From positions 1 to 61,915 of the forward strand of contig NZ_JARBHJ010000007.1 of assembly GCF_028864145.1 (NCBI RefSeq): a DNA stretch of 61,915 nucleotides, read 5' to 3'. The notes beneath the pieces are model-generated. The model was not told the origin of the DNA. It made no database searches and was given only the letters and a program-made list of their open reading frames with translations. The stretch is from Actinotignum schaalii. Its GTDB lineage: Bacteria > Actinomycetota > Actinomycetes > Actinomycetales > Actinomycetaceae. Each line of letters opens with the position of its first letter. Position 1 is the stretch's first letter. Both the position numbers and the translations under genes were made by a program. Below are positions 9,799 to 19,166 of this stretch, piece after piece.

Positions 9799-10779
9799 CT
9801 ACTTGCGCGCGTACGAAGTGGACGTAGCCGGATAGCTCATAGTGACGGTGAGGCTGCGGGACTGGCCCGGGGCCAACGCCACGCGCCCCACTTGATCCGA
9901 CCGATTAAAAGCATTGGGGAGAGCGGAAGCCGGGGCCACCAGGAGTGCTTCCCGGGCCCCGCGTTCCAGCGTATCCCCGGTCCATAGCCGCACATAGGGT
10001 GCTTCGCTCGGTTCCTGGGCAAGGATAATATCGCGTTCGCGGGCCGGATCGGTGAGGACGGTTGCCACGATGCCGTCGCTGGTGGGGACCAGCGAGGTGA
10101 AGGTGGAGTCGATACGGCTAGCACCGAGCACCGGCCACTCCACGGGGGTGCTTACCCCGGTGAGCGCGGCATCGCCGGGAGCTGGAATTCCGTGGGCATC
10201 GGCCGCGATCTTGGTGCGAGCGCTGACCGTTGCCGACATTTTTGAAATGGAGGCGAGCTGCGGGAAGCGCAAGTAGCCGTTCCACGCCACCGCCACCGGG
10301 GCGCAGCTCTCACCCAGGTTCGTCACTTCCACGCTGACGGACAGATTATGGGTTCCCGCGCTGGAATCGCCCAGCGCGTAGACCACTTGAATTCCCACGG
10401 GCCAGGGGTACCCCGCGACCGCGGGAAGCTCCGCGCGCAAAATAAGCGCATCTGCGGAGCGTTCCCGCCGGAATTCACAAGTGTGAACCCGCAGGCACCG
10501 ACCGGTGGTATCAGCCTCCAGGTGGTAGCTCTGCCCGTCCCAGGTATAGCACCCGCCGGCGAGGTGCCCCACCCAGGGAGCTTCGATGAGCCCACGTCCA
10601 CCGGCTGCCTCCTCTAATTCGGCGGCACTGCGGTAGCCGGAGAACACCTCACCGTCAGGATCCCAGGAGAGGAGAGTAGCCCCGCGCGCAGCTACGAGAG
10701 CGCTGGCTCCGCCAGGTGCGCTGAGAAGCCACGCCGGGTTACCGTCAAAGTCGTGCGCCGTGATTCGCATACGTGCCAC
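9799..10779 (-). CDS. Aldose 1-epimerase / hexose-6-phosphate mutarotase-like protein
   Basis: Predicted galactose-mutarotase-fold protein, probably acting on a hexose or hexose phosphate. The 326-residue length and beta-rich pattern fit the YeaD/GalM superfamily. Recognisable pieces are GLIEAPWVGHLAGG near residue 58, a conserved-looking His in CLRVHTCEF and the C-terminal LWTGDTLERGAREALLVAPAS block. The usual RGGIP and HGF motifs are not clearly present, so substrate and even activity are uncertain. It converges with the HerA-like gene (12-nt gap). Upstream, before leuS, lies a ~115-nt gap without a clear element. Confidence 0.65.
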   Translation of the reverse strand: MARMRITAHDFDGNPAWLLSAPGGASALVAARGATLLSWDPDGEVFSGYRSAAELEEAAGGRGLIEAPWVGHLAGGCYTWDGQSYHLEADTTGRCLRVHTCEFRRERSADALILRAELPAVAGYPWPVGIQVVYALGDSSAGTHNLSVSVEVTNLGESCAPVAVAWNGYLRFPQLASISKMSATVSARTKIAADAHGIPAPGDAALTGVSTPVEWPVLGASRIDSTFTSLVPTSDGIVATVLTDPARERDIILAQEPSEAPYVRLWTGDTLERGAREALLVAPASALPNAFNRSDQVGRVALAPGQSRSLTVTMSYPATSTSYARK

Positions 10780-10896
10780 GATATTCCTCCTTAATCCCGC
10801 GGGTTCCTCCCCTTGGATGAGTGCCTGAGTTCCGGGCGCTGAGCCTGGCGCCGCGCCCGGACCACCTCAGAGCCCGATACTTGACTGCGTTCCGAT

Positions 10897-13812
10897 TTAG
10901 GGAACGATATTGATGAGTCCGGGGGCGCGCACAATAATTTTGCGCGGTTCGCCGTCCAGGAAGGCCTGCACCCGTTCTTCGGCCAGGGCTCGGGCAGTTA
11001 GATCCGCATCGGAAATATCCTGGGGTACCTCCAGGCGGGCCCGGACTTTACCTTTAACCTGCACCACGCAGGTGACGGTGTCATCCACGAGAAGCGATGC
11101 GTCACTGACCTGCGGGAAACTAGCGCGCGCCACCAGGCCGGGCTGCCCCAAACGTGCCCAGAGTTCTTCGGCAATATGGGGTGCGACCGGGGCCACCATG
11201 GCCACGATAGCGCAGGCAGCTTCCCGCGGCACCGCTTCCAGCCCGGTGAGGTGGTTATTGAGCACGATGAGCTTCGAGATCGCGGTATTGATACGCATAT
11301 GGTCGTAATCATCCGCAACTCCCGCGATAGTGCGGGCCAGGAGCTTGGCGGTTTCGGCATCGGGGGCGGCATCGCTGACCGTCACCTCACCGGTGCGTTC
11401 ATCAACAATATTGCGCCACAGCCGCTGCAAGAAGCGCTGCGAACCCACCACCGCACGGGTATCCCAGGGGCGGGAAACATCGAGGGGGCCCATGGACATT
11501 TCGTAGACGCGGAAGGTATCCGCGCCGTACTGATCGGCCATATCATCGGGCGTGATGATGTTCTTGAGGGATTTGCCCATCTTCCCGTATTCCCGGTTGA
11601 CTTTCTCCCCCTGGTAGTAGAAAACCGTTTCACCGTTTTCTTCGCGTTCTTCTACCTCATCGGCCGGTACATAGGCTCCGCGGGCATCGGTATAGGCGTA
11701 GGCTTGCACGTAGCCCTGGTTGAAGAGCTTGTGGAAAGGCTCCGAGGAGGAAACGTAGCCCAGGTCAAAGAGGACCTTGTGCCAGAACCGCGCGTAAAGC
11801 AGGTGGAGTACCGCGTGTTCGACACCGCCCACGTACAAATCCACCCCGCCGGAAGTGTTACCGGCCTCGGGACGCGGGCCCATCCAGTAGGCTTCGTTTT
11901 CCGGGGCGCAGAAGCTATCCGAATTGGTGGGATCCACGTAGCGCAATTCGTACCAGCACGATCCTGCCCACTGCGGCATGGTATTGGTTTCGCGGCGGTA
12001 CTTCTTGAGGCCATCGCCCAGGTCAAGCTCCACATTCACCCATTCCGGGTTACGTTCCAGCGGAGGTTGGGGCAGCGAATCTGCGTCGTCGGCATCATAA
12101 GAGGCCGGCGAGAAGTCCTCCATTTCGGGCAGCTCCAAGGGAAGCATCGATTCGGGTAGCGCGTGCGCAATCCCCTCCTCGTCCCAAACGATCGGGAAGG
12201 GTTCACCCCAGTAGCGCTGGCGGGAGAAAAGCCAGTCGTGCAGACGGTAGGTGACGGTGGCGGTTCCGGCCCCGCGTTCTTCCAGCCAGGCGATGATCGC
12301 GGCCATGGATTCCGTTTTGCTCATGCCGTTGAGGGAGATCTCCTCATTGGCGGAATCAACGAGGATGCCGTCCCCGGTGTAGGCGCCTTCCTCCAAATTC
12401 GGGCCGTACGGGTCCTCCGCCGGGCCAATGGTGCGGATGACGTCCAGATTGTATTCACGCGCGAAAGCCCAGTCACGATCATCATGGGCAGGAACTGCCA
12501 TAATCGCACCGGTTCCGTAACCGACCAGCACATAATCCGCCACGAATACCGGAACTTTGGCGCCATTGACCGGGTTGATTCCGAAGAGCCCGGAAAAAAC
12601 GCCGGTCTTTTCGTGGGTATCCGAGGTGCGTTCCATTTCCGATTTCGCGGCGGCACGAGCCCGGTAGGCAGCTACCGCTTCGCGCGGGGTGGCGTATCCG
12701 CCGGTCCATTCTGCACGGGTGCCATCCGGCCAGCTATCGGGAACCAGCAGAGCCTGAGCATCAGCTTCCGTGCCGGGCTCGGTCCCGCCCAGTGCGGCGT
12801 GCTCAGGGGCAACGGCCATGAAGCTGGCCCCGAAGAGGGTATCGGGCCGGGTGGTGTAAACATCGAGAACCCGCCCGGAACCGTCAGAAAGCTCGAAACG
12901 AACCGTGGCACCGTGGGAGCGCCCGATCCAGTTCTGCTGCATGGCCCGCACTTTATCCGGCCAGTCGATAGTGTCCAGGTCGCTAACGAGGCGATCCGCG
13001 TAGGCGGTAATCCGCATCATCCACTGGGCGAGATTGCGCCGGAAGACTGGGAAATTACCGCGTTCGGAGCGCCCTTCCGCGGTCACTTCTTCATTGGCGA
13101 GCACCGTTCCCAAGCCCGGACACCAATTAACGGGTGCTTCCTTAATATAAACCAGACGGTATTCGCTGAGTACCTCCGCCTTTTCTTTCTTGGAGAGTTG
13201 CTCCCAGGGCCGGCCATCCGGAGTGGCCTTTTCCCCGTTAGCAAATTTCGCTTCGAGTTCCTCAATAGGCCGGGCCGCACCATTTCCGCGCCCGTCCCGG
13301 CGCGGGTAATCCGGGTCAAACCACGAATTGAACACCTTCGTGAAAATCCATTGGGTCCACTTCACGTAATCAATATCAGTAGTGGAGAAAGCCCGGCGTG
13401 AATCGTGAGAAAGCCCGAGGCGATGCAGCTGGGCGGCCATATTGGCAATATTTTCCGCGGTGGTAATGGCCGGGTGCTTGCCGTTTTGCACCGCGAACTG
13501 TTCGGCGGGAAGTCCGAAGGCGTCATAGCCCATGGTGTAGAGGACGTTCTCACCCTTCATGCGGTGGTAGCGGGCCACGGTATCCGTGGCGATATACCCG
13601 AGCGGATGGCCCACGTGCAGGCCGCGCCCGGAGGGATAGGGGAACATGTCCTGGATGAAGAACTTCGGAGCCGAGGTATCACCCGCGAGATCCCCAACCG
13701 GGTTCGCGGCGTAGAAGGCACCTTCCTCTTCCCAGCGTTCCTGCCAGTGGGCTTCGATCTCATTAGCCAGGTCCGCGGTGTAGCGGAACTGGGTCATATC
13801 CTCAGCGTTCAA
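10897..13812 (-). CDS. leuS: Leucyl-tRNA synthetase
   Basis: Class I aminoacyl-tRNA synthetase charging tRNA-Leu. It carries the HIGH motif ([14 protein letters not shown]), a large CP1 editing domain containing [12 protein letters not shown], the KMSKS motif as GKMGKSLKN, and a C-terminal anticodon-binding domain. The start is placed at a TTG codon (13810-13812) because GGAG at 13818-13821 sits 5 nt upstream; this gives 971 residues, normal for actinobacterial LeuRS. An in-frame ATG five codons downstream (13797) is the alternative but is farther from the Shine-Dalgarno sequence. An upstream in-frame ATG at 13977 would add ~55 residues of non-family sequence and overlap the HIT gene. Confidence 0.95.
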   Translation of the reverse strand: MNAEDMTQFRYTADLANEIEAHWQERWEEEGAFYAANPVGDLAGDTSAPKFFIQDMFPYPSGRGLHVGHPLGYIATDTVARYHRMKGENVLYTMGYDAFGLPAEQFAVQNGKHPAITTAENIANMAAQLHRLGLSHDSRRAFSTTDIDYVKWTQWIFTKVFNSWFDPDYPRRDGRGNGAARPIEELEAKFANGEKATPDGRPWEQLSKKEKAEVLSEYRLVYIKEAPVNWCPGLGTVLANEEVTAEGRSERGNFPVFRRNLAQWMMRITAYADRLVSDLDTIDWPDKVRAMQQNWIGRSHGATVRFELSDGSGRVLDVYTTRPDTLFGASFMAVAPEHAALGGTEPGTEADAQALLVPDSWPDGTRAEWTGGYATPREAVAAYRARAAAKSEMERTSDTHEKTGVFSGLFGINPVNGAKVPVFVADYVLVGYGTGAIMAVPAHDDRDWAFAREYNLDVIRTIGPAEDPYGPNLEEGAYTGDGILVDSANEEISLNGMSKTESMAAIIAWLEERGAGTATVTYRLHDWLFSRQRYWGEPFPIVWDEEGIAHALPESMLPLELPEMEDFSPASYDADDADSLPQPPLERNPEWVNVELDLGDGLKKYRRETNTMPQWAGSCWYELRYVDPTNSDSFCAPENEAYWMGPRPEAGNTSGGVDLYVGGVEHAVLHLLYARFWHKVLFDLGYVSSSEPFHKLFNQGYVQAYAYTDARGAYVPADEVEEREENGETVFYYQGEKVNREYGKMGKSLKNIITPDDMADQYGADTFRVYEMSMGPLDVSRPWDTRAVVGSQRFLQRLWRNIVDERTGEVTVSDAAPDAETAKLLARTIAGVADDYDHMRINTAISKLIVLNNHLTGLEAVPREAACAIVAMVAPVAPHIAEELWARLGQPGLVARASFPQVSDASLLVDDTVTCVVQVKGKVRARLEVPQDISDADLTARALAEERVQAFLDGEPRKIIVRAPGLINIVP

Positions 13813-13949
13813 GGGTACTCCTTTTCGACGGTCGACTTCGGTCAATTGTAGCTCTCTCCCCCGATAAATCTCAGGTCGTCCACAGCCGCGAGGCTGCGCT
13901 GGCGGCCACGTGCCAGCAAAGATGACAGCTAGAGGGCGAAGCCGGCGAC

Positions 13950-13955
13950 TAGACT
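13950..13955 (+). promoter_or_regulatory. -10 box of a probable leaderless promoter
   Basis: TAGACT is separated by 6 nt from the ATG of the HIT gene, and no Shine-Dalgarno sequence fits in the gap. The predicted transcript would start on or next to the start codon. No strong -35 was found. Confidence 0.45.
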
Positions 13956-13961
13956 GGGACC

Positions 13962-14402
13962 ATGAGCGTCTTTTCAAAAATCATTGCCGGTGAGATTCCG
14001 GGTCGTTTTGTTTGGGCCGACGACGTGTGCGTTGCTTTCGCAACGCTTGAGCCGCACGCTCGCGGGCATGTTCTGGTTGTGCCACGCGCGGAAATTGACC
14101 GTTTCACAGATCTTGATGATGAGACGGCAGCGCATCTTTTCATCGTTGCCAAGCGGATCGGCAAAGCCCAGATCACAGCTTTCGGAGTGGATCGTGCGAT
14201 GCTGGTCATCGCCGGTCTGGGTGTACCCCACACCCACCTGCACGTTATTCCCGCCGATTCGGAAAACGTCACCAGTTTCGCTTCGGCTCGCAAGGATGTG
14301 CCCGGCGCCGAATTGGACGCAGCCATGGAGGAATTGCGTGCGGCCCTACGTGAACAAGGCTGGGAGGCTTTCGTTCCCGAACAACTCGGTTCTCTTGCCT
14401 AG
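13962..14402 (+). CDS. HIT-family nucleotide-binding hydrolase
   Basis: Histidine-triad protein, which hydrolyses nucleoside phosphoramidates or dinucleoside polyphosphates. The 146-residue length is that of Hint-type proteins. The signature is H90-T-H92-L-H94-V ([11 protein letters not shown]), with the N-terminal [15 protein letters not shown] strand typical of HIT domains. It is a single-gene unit, divergent from leuS. Its 3' end overlaps the convergent HAD gene by 4 nt. There is no Shine-Dalgarno sequence, but a -10 box sits where a leaderless transcript needs it. The exact substrate cannot be inferred. Confidence 0.92.
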   Translation: MSVFSKIIAGEIPGRFVWADDVCVAFATLEPHARGHVLVVPRAEIDRFTDLDDETAAHLFIVAKRIGKAQITAFGVDRAMLVIAGLGVPHTHLHVIPADSENVTSFASARKDVPGAELDAAMEELRAALREQGWEAFVPEQLGSLA

Positions 14403-15151
14403 GCCAGCCCCACCAGATTCTCAATAAATTCGGCGGTGTCGGTCCAATCCCGTACCGCGTGGGTATCGATGCCGAGCCGGGTAACCGGGTAGTCGTTTCC
14501 GGCCGGATCGAGCCGATCCCCCACGAAGAGCATATGGGCGATGGGGATACCAGTTTGCTTGGATAATTCAGCAATTCCGTATGCTTTGTCCACGCCCTTA
14601 CGGGTAATATCCACGGACGTTGAACCACCTGAGCGCACTTCCAGGTACGGCAGACGCGCTGCGACAGCTTCTCGCAGCGCGTTTTTCTTTTCCCCGCTCG
14701 GATCCCAGGCGCGTTTCGCTTCCAGCGGGGCGCTTTGCCCGAGTGCGGAGAAGGTCACCTGGGATCCGCGGTCTTCCAGGATCTCTCCCCAGGTGCTGCT
14801 TTCCCACAGCCCGAGCCGCCGTGCTTCTTCTTCCAAGGCCAGGGCAGCATCCCGGCGTTCTTCCGCGGTGAGATTGCGGACGTACACATCGCGCCACTGT
14901 CCCTCATCGTGAACGAGGTAGCGGGTTCCGCAGGTAGGCATGAGGTGGAGACGCGCAAGTTCCGCGGGGGTGCCATCCAGTCCTTCCAGGAGCTGGCTTT
15001 CGAACTGTCCGAATTGGCCACCGGAAATCACGCACACTTCATACGTATCGAGCAGTGCCCGCAGGGCTCGCGCCATGCGTTCCGGCAGCGCTGATTTAGA
15101 AGGTGCCAGGGTATCGTCCAGGTCAAAAGCAATAAGGCGATAAGACGTCAT
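14399..15151 (-). CDS. HAD-IIB hydrolase, eukaryotic-type phosphomannomutase-like
   Basis: HAD-superfamily enzyme, probably interconverting mannose-6-phosphate and mannose-1-phosphate. Motif I is FDLDDTLAPSKS. A GGQFGQFE block, the cap-domain stretch DRGSQVTFSALGQ, SGGSTSVDITRKGVDK and the late motif FVGDRLDPAGNDYPV all align with the alpha-PMM (eukaryote-like) family rather than with the ManB/PGM family. The 250-residue length fits. The start is set at MTSYRLIAFDL; an earlier in-frame ATG at 15202 would add 17 residues. Two codons upstream of the chosen ATG lies a GTG. No strong Shine-Dalgarno sequence is seen. An alternative reading is a sugar phosphatase of the same HAD-IIB class. Confidence 0.75.
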   Translation of the reverse strand: MTSYRLIAFDLDDTLAPSKSALPERMARALRALLDTYEVCVISGGQFGQFESQLLEGLDGTPAELARLHLMPTCGTRYLVHDEGQWRDVYVRNLTAEERRDAALALEEEARRLGLWESSTWGEILEDRGSQVTFSALGQSAPLEAKRAWDPSGEKKNALREAVAARLPYLEVRSGGSTSVDITRKGVDKAYGIAELSKQTGIPIAHMLFVGDRLDPAGNDYPVTRLGIDTHAVRDWTDTAEFIENLVGLA

Positions 15152-15268
15152 AGCCACAGTATGGTGCACCGACCGCGCAAATGCGAAATAACTGGGCAGC
15201 ACTAACCTACCCGCAGGGCAGGTGACCCAGCCCTTGTAACAGGGTAACCACGCGTTCTTACGACGACG

Positions 15269-15304
15269 CAGCGGGCTGATACATTGCGATGTATCAGCCC
15301 GCTG
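15269..15304 (-). terminator. Perfect 16-bp stem hairpin
   Basis: CAGCGGGCTGATACAT (15269-15284) is the exact reverse complement of 15289-15304, with loop TGCG. It lies ~70 nt past the stop of the DUF4282 gene and ~115 nt upstream of the HAD gene on the same strand. No U-run follows on either strand. It probably separates the two transcripts. Confidence 0.6.
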
Positions 15305-15374
15305 GTGGGTTGGGAACGGCAGGGTATCTGGCTGGTGAGGAGCCCATACCCCGGCCCCGGAGCGCTAGCCCTGC

Positions 15375-15878
15375 CTACTGTTCGTCTTTAATGGCTGCCT
15401 CGCAGAGTAACCGGGCACCGCCAATAATAAGGAGAGCAACCACGAGGCTGAGGAGGAAGCTGAGGACTCCGGCAAGCGCGACCGTGGCGGGCGTATATTC
15501 ACCGAAAACGCTAATCATGGCAAAAAGCGAGACAAGCACGTGGCAGCCGGCCACGATAAAGGCGAGAATCATGATGATTGGCGCGATGGAACGCGCTACG
15601 CGGGTGGAGAAGCTGGTGGAGAACAGCGCCGCAAAGCCGGAAGGGTTGTGCGGCTGCTGGGGCTGGGGCGGGTAGCCGTATCCCGGAGCTGAGTACGCCG
15701 AAGGAGCCCACTGGCCCTGCTGCGGGGCGGGGATATAGCCCTGGCCCTGCGCCTGACTCTGCTGGGTTTGCTGATTCTGCTGATCAAAACCCTGCTGGTA
15801 GGACTGCTGTTCCGGCTGGGCGCTCTGCTGACCATAACCGGGGTTATTATCAGGGAACTGGTTATTCTGTTCGCTCAT
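15375..15878 (-). CDS. DUF4282-family small membrane protein
   Basis: Function unknown. The N-terminal ~85 residues are a disordered Gln/Pro/Tyr/Gly-rich tail (many QQ and PQ pairs). The C-terminal ~80 residues contain two hydrophobic helices separated by a short polar turn (SIAPIIMILAFIVAGCHVLV and LAGVLSFLLSLVVALLIIGG), as in DUF4282 proteins. The start MSEQNNQ is set by GGAAGG 8 nt upstream; an in-frame ATG 18 codons earlier lacks such a site. It is monocistronic by appearance, with a large hairpin downstream. The tail may mediate protein contacts at the membrane, but this is only inference. Confidence 0.7.
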   Translation of the reverse strand: MSEQNNQFPDNNPGYGQQSAQPEQQSYQQGFDQQNQQTQQSQAQGQGYIPAPQQGQWAPSAYSAPGYGYPPQPQQPHNPSGFAALFSTSFSTRVARSIAPIIMILAFIVAGCHVLVSLFAMISVFGEYTPATVALAGVLSFLLSLVVALLIIGGARLLCEAAIKDEQ

Positions 15879-16229
15879 GAGTATTCCTTCCGTAACGAGC
15901 GACGGCCACGACGGGATCATGACCCGAGGCACTTCACACTTAAAATAGCAAGAAAGTGGAAACGCGCGTACTCATTTCACCACCCGCCGGAAGCGGGTAG
16001 GTACCAACTAAGGGTAGCTATCCGAAGCGGCCACCGCGAATACGACAGATCCAGCACGGGACCTGGCGGCGGGCCGAGGGATAGGGTTACCCGGACATCT
16101 TCTGGCAGTATCTCATTCATACCTGAATGATGGCATGAGGTTACGACAGAAAAATCTTGAGGTAGCTATCTCTCGGCCCGCTGTGTTCCGGTTCAGGATG
16201 GCACCACCACTGGCAGTGCCACCGGCACG
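15879..16229. other. Gene-free stretch between DUF4282 gene and ndh
   Basis: About 350 nt without a supported gene. It holds the Shine-Dalgarno sequence and presumably the promoter of the minus-strand DUF4282 gene at its left end, and the 3' end region of ndh at its right. A small hairpin, ACCCGC (15982-15987) with GCGGGT (15993-15998), was the only clear structure. No tRNA or conserved RNA was recognised. Confidence 0.5.
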
Positions 16230-17579
16230 TTACACTTCAGCTTTCTCGAGCTCTTCAGCATCCAGCTTCGGGGAGGCACTCACGGTCCCTTGGCGCGCCC
16301 GCCGCGAGAAGCGATGGATATCGCCCACGATAACATCATGGCGCTTCGGGAAGAGGAAGTACTTCGAGGCGAGGTTGGCGAAAGCCGCGAACATTTCCCG
16401 CCCGGATTGGAGCTGCTGGATATGCAGGGCATTCCACATGAGCCAGGAGAACTTACCGGTAATGGCCGGCAAGTGCGGAATTTCGGTGACCGCGAAACCA
16501 ACGCCCACGGTGGCCATCGTGCCCTTGTCGAAGTAGTCGAAAGGTTCAGTTTCCCTACCCGCCAGATTATTGGCAATGACCTTGGCGATATGCCGTCCGC
16601 CCTGAATAGCCGGCTGGGCCAGCTGCGGGAGCCCGCGTTCGCCGCTCACGGCTACGTCACCGGCAGCGAAAACGCCGTCGACCCCTTCCACCTGGAAGTG
16701 CTCATTCACCTGAATACGCCCGCGCGCGCCCTGCGGCACGCTCCATTCCTTGACCTCGGGCGGAACACCTACACCGGAAGACCAGACGATCAGCGAGGCG
16801 TCAATCCACTCTTCTTCTTCCGTCTTGGTGTTCTTTACCAGGATGCGGTTCTCCTCCACCGCGGAAACAGCCTGGTTGAGAAGCACCTTCACGCCGCGAT
16901 CTTCAAGGGCGCGGTGGGCGGCGTTACGGCTCTTCTCATCGAAAGGTCCGAGAACCGTGGGTGCCATATCCACGAGGATGATCTCAAATTGCTCGGTATC
17001 AATACTGGGGTAAAGCGTCTCAAAATCGAAATTACGCAGTTCGGCAATGGCGCCGGCGGTTTCCACTCCGGTGGGACCCGCCCCGCACACAACCACCCGG
17101 AAGGGCCCCGGATTCTCAACGGCATCCATGCCGTCCAGCAGTCCGTAGAGCCGGTCGCGGACCTCAAGCGCTTCATCGCGCGTGTACATCGGCAAGGTGT
17201 GTTCCGCGGCGCCCTGAATACCAAAGTAAGCAGCGCTCACGCCGGTGGCGAGGACGAGGTAGTCATAAGCCATCGTGCGCTCGTCATCGAGCTCGATGAT
17301 CTTGTTATCCGTATCCACGTGCTGGAGTTCCCCGAGTACGAAACGCAGATTCTTTTGCTTGCTGCGTAGTGCACGCAGGTTGTAGGTAATATCCCCCGCG
17401 TTGAGCGTGCCCGAAGCCACTTGGAAAAGCAGCGGCTTGAACGTAGTGTACGGATTCTTATCAATGAGCGTTACCCGCACGGGAGCCTGGCGGAGGCCAC
17501 GTGCCGCTTGGATACCAGCAAAGCCACCTCCGACGATGACCACATGCGGTAACGCACTTCCTTTAATACTGTGACTCAT
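16230..17579 (-). CDS. ndh: Type II NADH:quinone oxidoreductase (NDH-2)
   Basis: Single-subunit, non-proton-pumping NADH dehydrogenase feeding electrons to menaquinone. It has two Rossmann dinucleotide motifs: FAD, VVIVGGGFAGIQAAR at the N-terminus, and NADH, VVVCGAGPTGVETAGAIAEL near residue 170. The quinone-site-like segment GLPQLAQPAIQGGRHIAKVI lies near residue 320. The C-terminus has the amphipathic/hydrophobic membrane-association region. At 449 residues it fits actinobacterial Ndh. The start MSHSIKG is preferred over an ATG four codons upstream, because a TATGTT -10-like box (17587-17592) lies 7 nt before it, again suggesting a leaderless transcript. It would work with the cytochrome bd oxidase encoded at 33.7-40.1 kb. 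Confidence 0.9.
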   Translation of the reverse strand: MSHSIKGSALPHVVIVGGGFAGIQAARGLRQAPVRVTLIDKNPYTTFKPLLFQVASGTLNAGDITYNLRALRSKQKNLRFVLGELQHVDTDNKIIELDDERTMAYDYLVLATGVSAAYFGIQGAAEHTLPMYTRDEALEVRDRLYGLLDGMDAVENPGPFRVVVCGAGPTGVETAGAIAELRNFDFETLYPSIDTEQFEIILVDMAPTVLGPFDEKSRNAAHRALEDRGVKVLLNQAVSAVEENRILVKNTKTEEEEWIDASLIVWSSGVGVPPEVKEWSVPQGARGRIQVNEHFQVEGVDGVFAAGDVAVSGERGLPQLAQPAIQGGRHIAKVIANNLAGRETEPFDYFDKGTMATVGVGFAVTEIPHLPAITGKFSWLMWNALHIQQLQSGREMFAAFANLASKYFLFPKRHDVIVGDIHRFSRRARQGTVSASPKLDAEELEKAEV

Positions 17580-17655
17580 AACCCATAACATAGTGGATGT
17601 ATGAGCTACTTTCCAATACTTTGCGCGAGTGCATAATAGTGACCCTCAGCAAATA

Positions 17656-18504
17656 TCACCGCAGCATAGCAGCAACCAGATCAGCAACCGGAGCAGGTCC
17701 CACCGGGAGGATCCACCGGGCGGCTGCCTTGGTTTCAGTACTGGCCTGCGGCATTGCGAAGCTCTGCGCTATTTCGCGCATCCAGGGAATATCATTGGCG
17801 GAGTCCCCCACCCCTAGGGTGTGCCCCGGTTTTAGCCCGCGCGCCCGCAAGGCCAGTTCAATTCCTTCCCATTTGGTCACCCCGGGAGCCACCACATCAA
17901 CGAAATGAGCGTGCCCGCGCACCGCCCCGGGAAACGCTTCCTGCCAGAGTTCGCGGAGCCGGTCAAGTTGAGTTTCGGTTCCGGAGAAGGAGAGTTTCGT
18001 GATGGTATCGGCCGCAAGGCCGGCGACGTCGCCGCGGAGCGGTTCGCGCCCCGCGGAGGCGTTGCGAATAACGTCCTCAAACAAAGGCGCCCCGAAGCTT
18101 CGTACGACGACGCCATCTTCTCCATTGACGACTATCCCAAGACCGTGTTCCTCCGCGAAGCGGATAGCCCGGGCGTAGGCGGTGGCGCCGAGCGGGTGGC
18201 GGCGCACTACCGCGTGCCCGTCCCAGACGATGGAGCCACCTTCAGCCACCACCCATCCGGGAACGCCCGCCGCCGTGAGGATATCGGCAGCCCCGGCAAT
18301 GATTCGCCCGGTTGCTAAGGTAATCGGGATGCCGGCAGCGTGAAGCTGCTGGAGTGCGCCGATATTTTCCGGGAGCACTCGCGAGCTGGCGTCCGTAAGG
18401 GTGCCATCCACATCGAAAAGTACATTCGTGGGGCGGGCGAATTTGCGTTCGTGGTAACTGATGTGCCCGCTAGAGTCCCGAACACCGAGATAGTAGCGTG
18501 GCAT
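17656..18504 (-). CDS. Cof-type HAD-IIB family phosphatase
   Basis: Predicted sugar- or flavin-phosphate phosphatase. Motif I NVLFDVDGTLTDASS begins near residue 27. Motif II is ITLATGR, motif III contains KWEGIELALRARGLKPGH, and motif IV is GVGDSANDIPWMREIA. The cap inserted between motifs II and III is of the IIB type. The substrate cannot be told from sequence. The first ~20 residues (MPRYYLGVRDSSGHISYHE) precede the core and may not be translated; no better ATG exists before motif I. It stands between ndh and tetR on the same strand, with gaps of 76 and 95 nt. Confidence 0.8.
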   Translation of the reverse strand: MPRYYLGVRDSSGHISYHERKFARPTNVLFDVDGTLTDASSRVLPENIGALQQLHAAGIPITLATGRIIAGAADILTAAGVPGWVVAEGGSIVWDGHAVVRRHPLGATAYARAIRFAEEHGLGIVVNGEDGVVVRSFGAPLFEDVIRNASAGREPLRGDVAGLAADTITKLSFSGTETQLDRLRELWQEAFPGAVRGHAHFVDVVAPGVTKWEGIELALRARGLKPGHTLGVGDSANDIPWMREIAQSFAMPQASTETKAAARWILPVGPAPVADLVAAMLR

Positions 18505-18599
18505 TATCGCTCATTCCTGGGGATGGTGGATTTCGCTGTGCTCATAGCAACGATAGTAACCGAGTGTATGAAGCGGGTGAAAATACGAAATTCCATCTT

Positions 18600-19166
18600 C
18601 TACAGTTCACCAGTGAGGTAGCGCTGAATCGTAGGGCCGACGAGAGATACGAGTTCGGCAGTAGTCAAAGTGGCAAGGGGTTCGATTGTGACGATGTACC
18701 GCGCGACTATGATTCCCGTCATCTGACTGAGCACCAGCGAGATGCGTAGCTCACGGTCGGGGCTATCGAGGTGCGTGAGGATGCGGTCTATTAATAACGT
18801 CTCCGCCGCCTTGTGTAGCACGTTTGGGCTGCTTGCCATTGCCCGTCGAAACAACGCAAGAAGGGCTTTTCCTGATGGAGAGCACCACATTGTATCTGCG
18901 TAACGCACGATTTCGGGTCCCCATTGCTCCTTGGGCAGGCTGCTGATTTGCGTGACGGCTTCTCGCGGCTGGACTATCCGATCCAGAACCTTGTTGAAGA
19001 GTCCTTCCTTCGAGCCAAAGTAGTGATTAATCAACGATGCGTCTACACCAGCTTTGCCAGCTATTTTCCGTACCGAAACAGAATCGAATGAAAACTGCGA
19101 GAAAAGTTCCTCCGCTACATCCAGTAGGCGTTTGCGCGTTTGGGCACCCTTGGAAGTTTCGGTCAC
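18600..19166 (-). CDS. TetR-family transcriptional regulator
   Basis: Probable ligand-controlled repressor of the ABC exporter upstream of it in the same operon. The N-terminal TetR helix-turn-helix reads TRKRLLDVAEELFSQFSFDSVSVRKIAGKAGVDASLINHYFGS (in two parts: helix 1, then the V-R-K-I-A/N-H-Y-F recognition region). The rest is an alpha-helical ligand domain. The start is a GTG at 19164-19166, supported by GAAGGAG 8 nt upstream and by the GTGA overlap with the permease stop. An ATG 46 codons upstream lies inside the permease and is not used. By eye this three-gene module is less GC-rich than its neighbours. Confidence 0.88.
   Translation of the reverse strand: MTETSKGAQTRKRLLDVAEELFSQFSFDSVSVRKIAGKAGVDASLINHYFGSKEGLFNKVLDRIVQPREAVTQISSLPKEQWGPEIVRYADTMWCSPSGKALLALFRRAMASSPNVLHKAAETLLIDRILTHLDSPDRELRISLVLSQMTGIIVARYIVTIEPLATLTTAELVSLVGPTIQRYLTGEL

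Noticed and set aside
11176-13401. Long open frames on the plus strand opposite leuS
   Set aside because: They lie antisense to a highly conserved synthetase gene and follow from high GC at third positions; no family resemblance.
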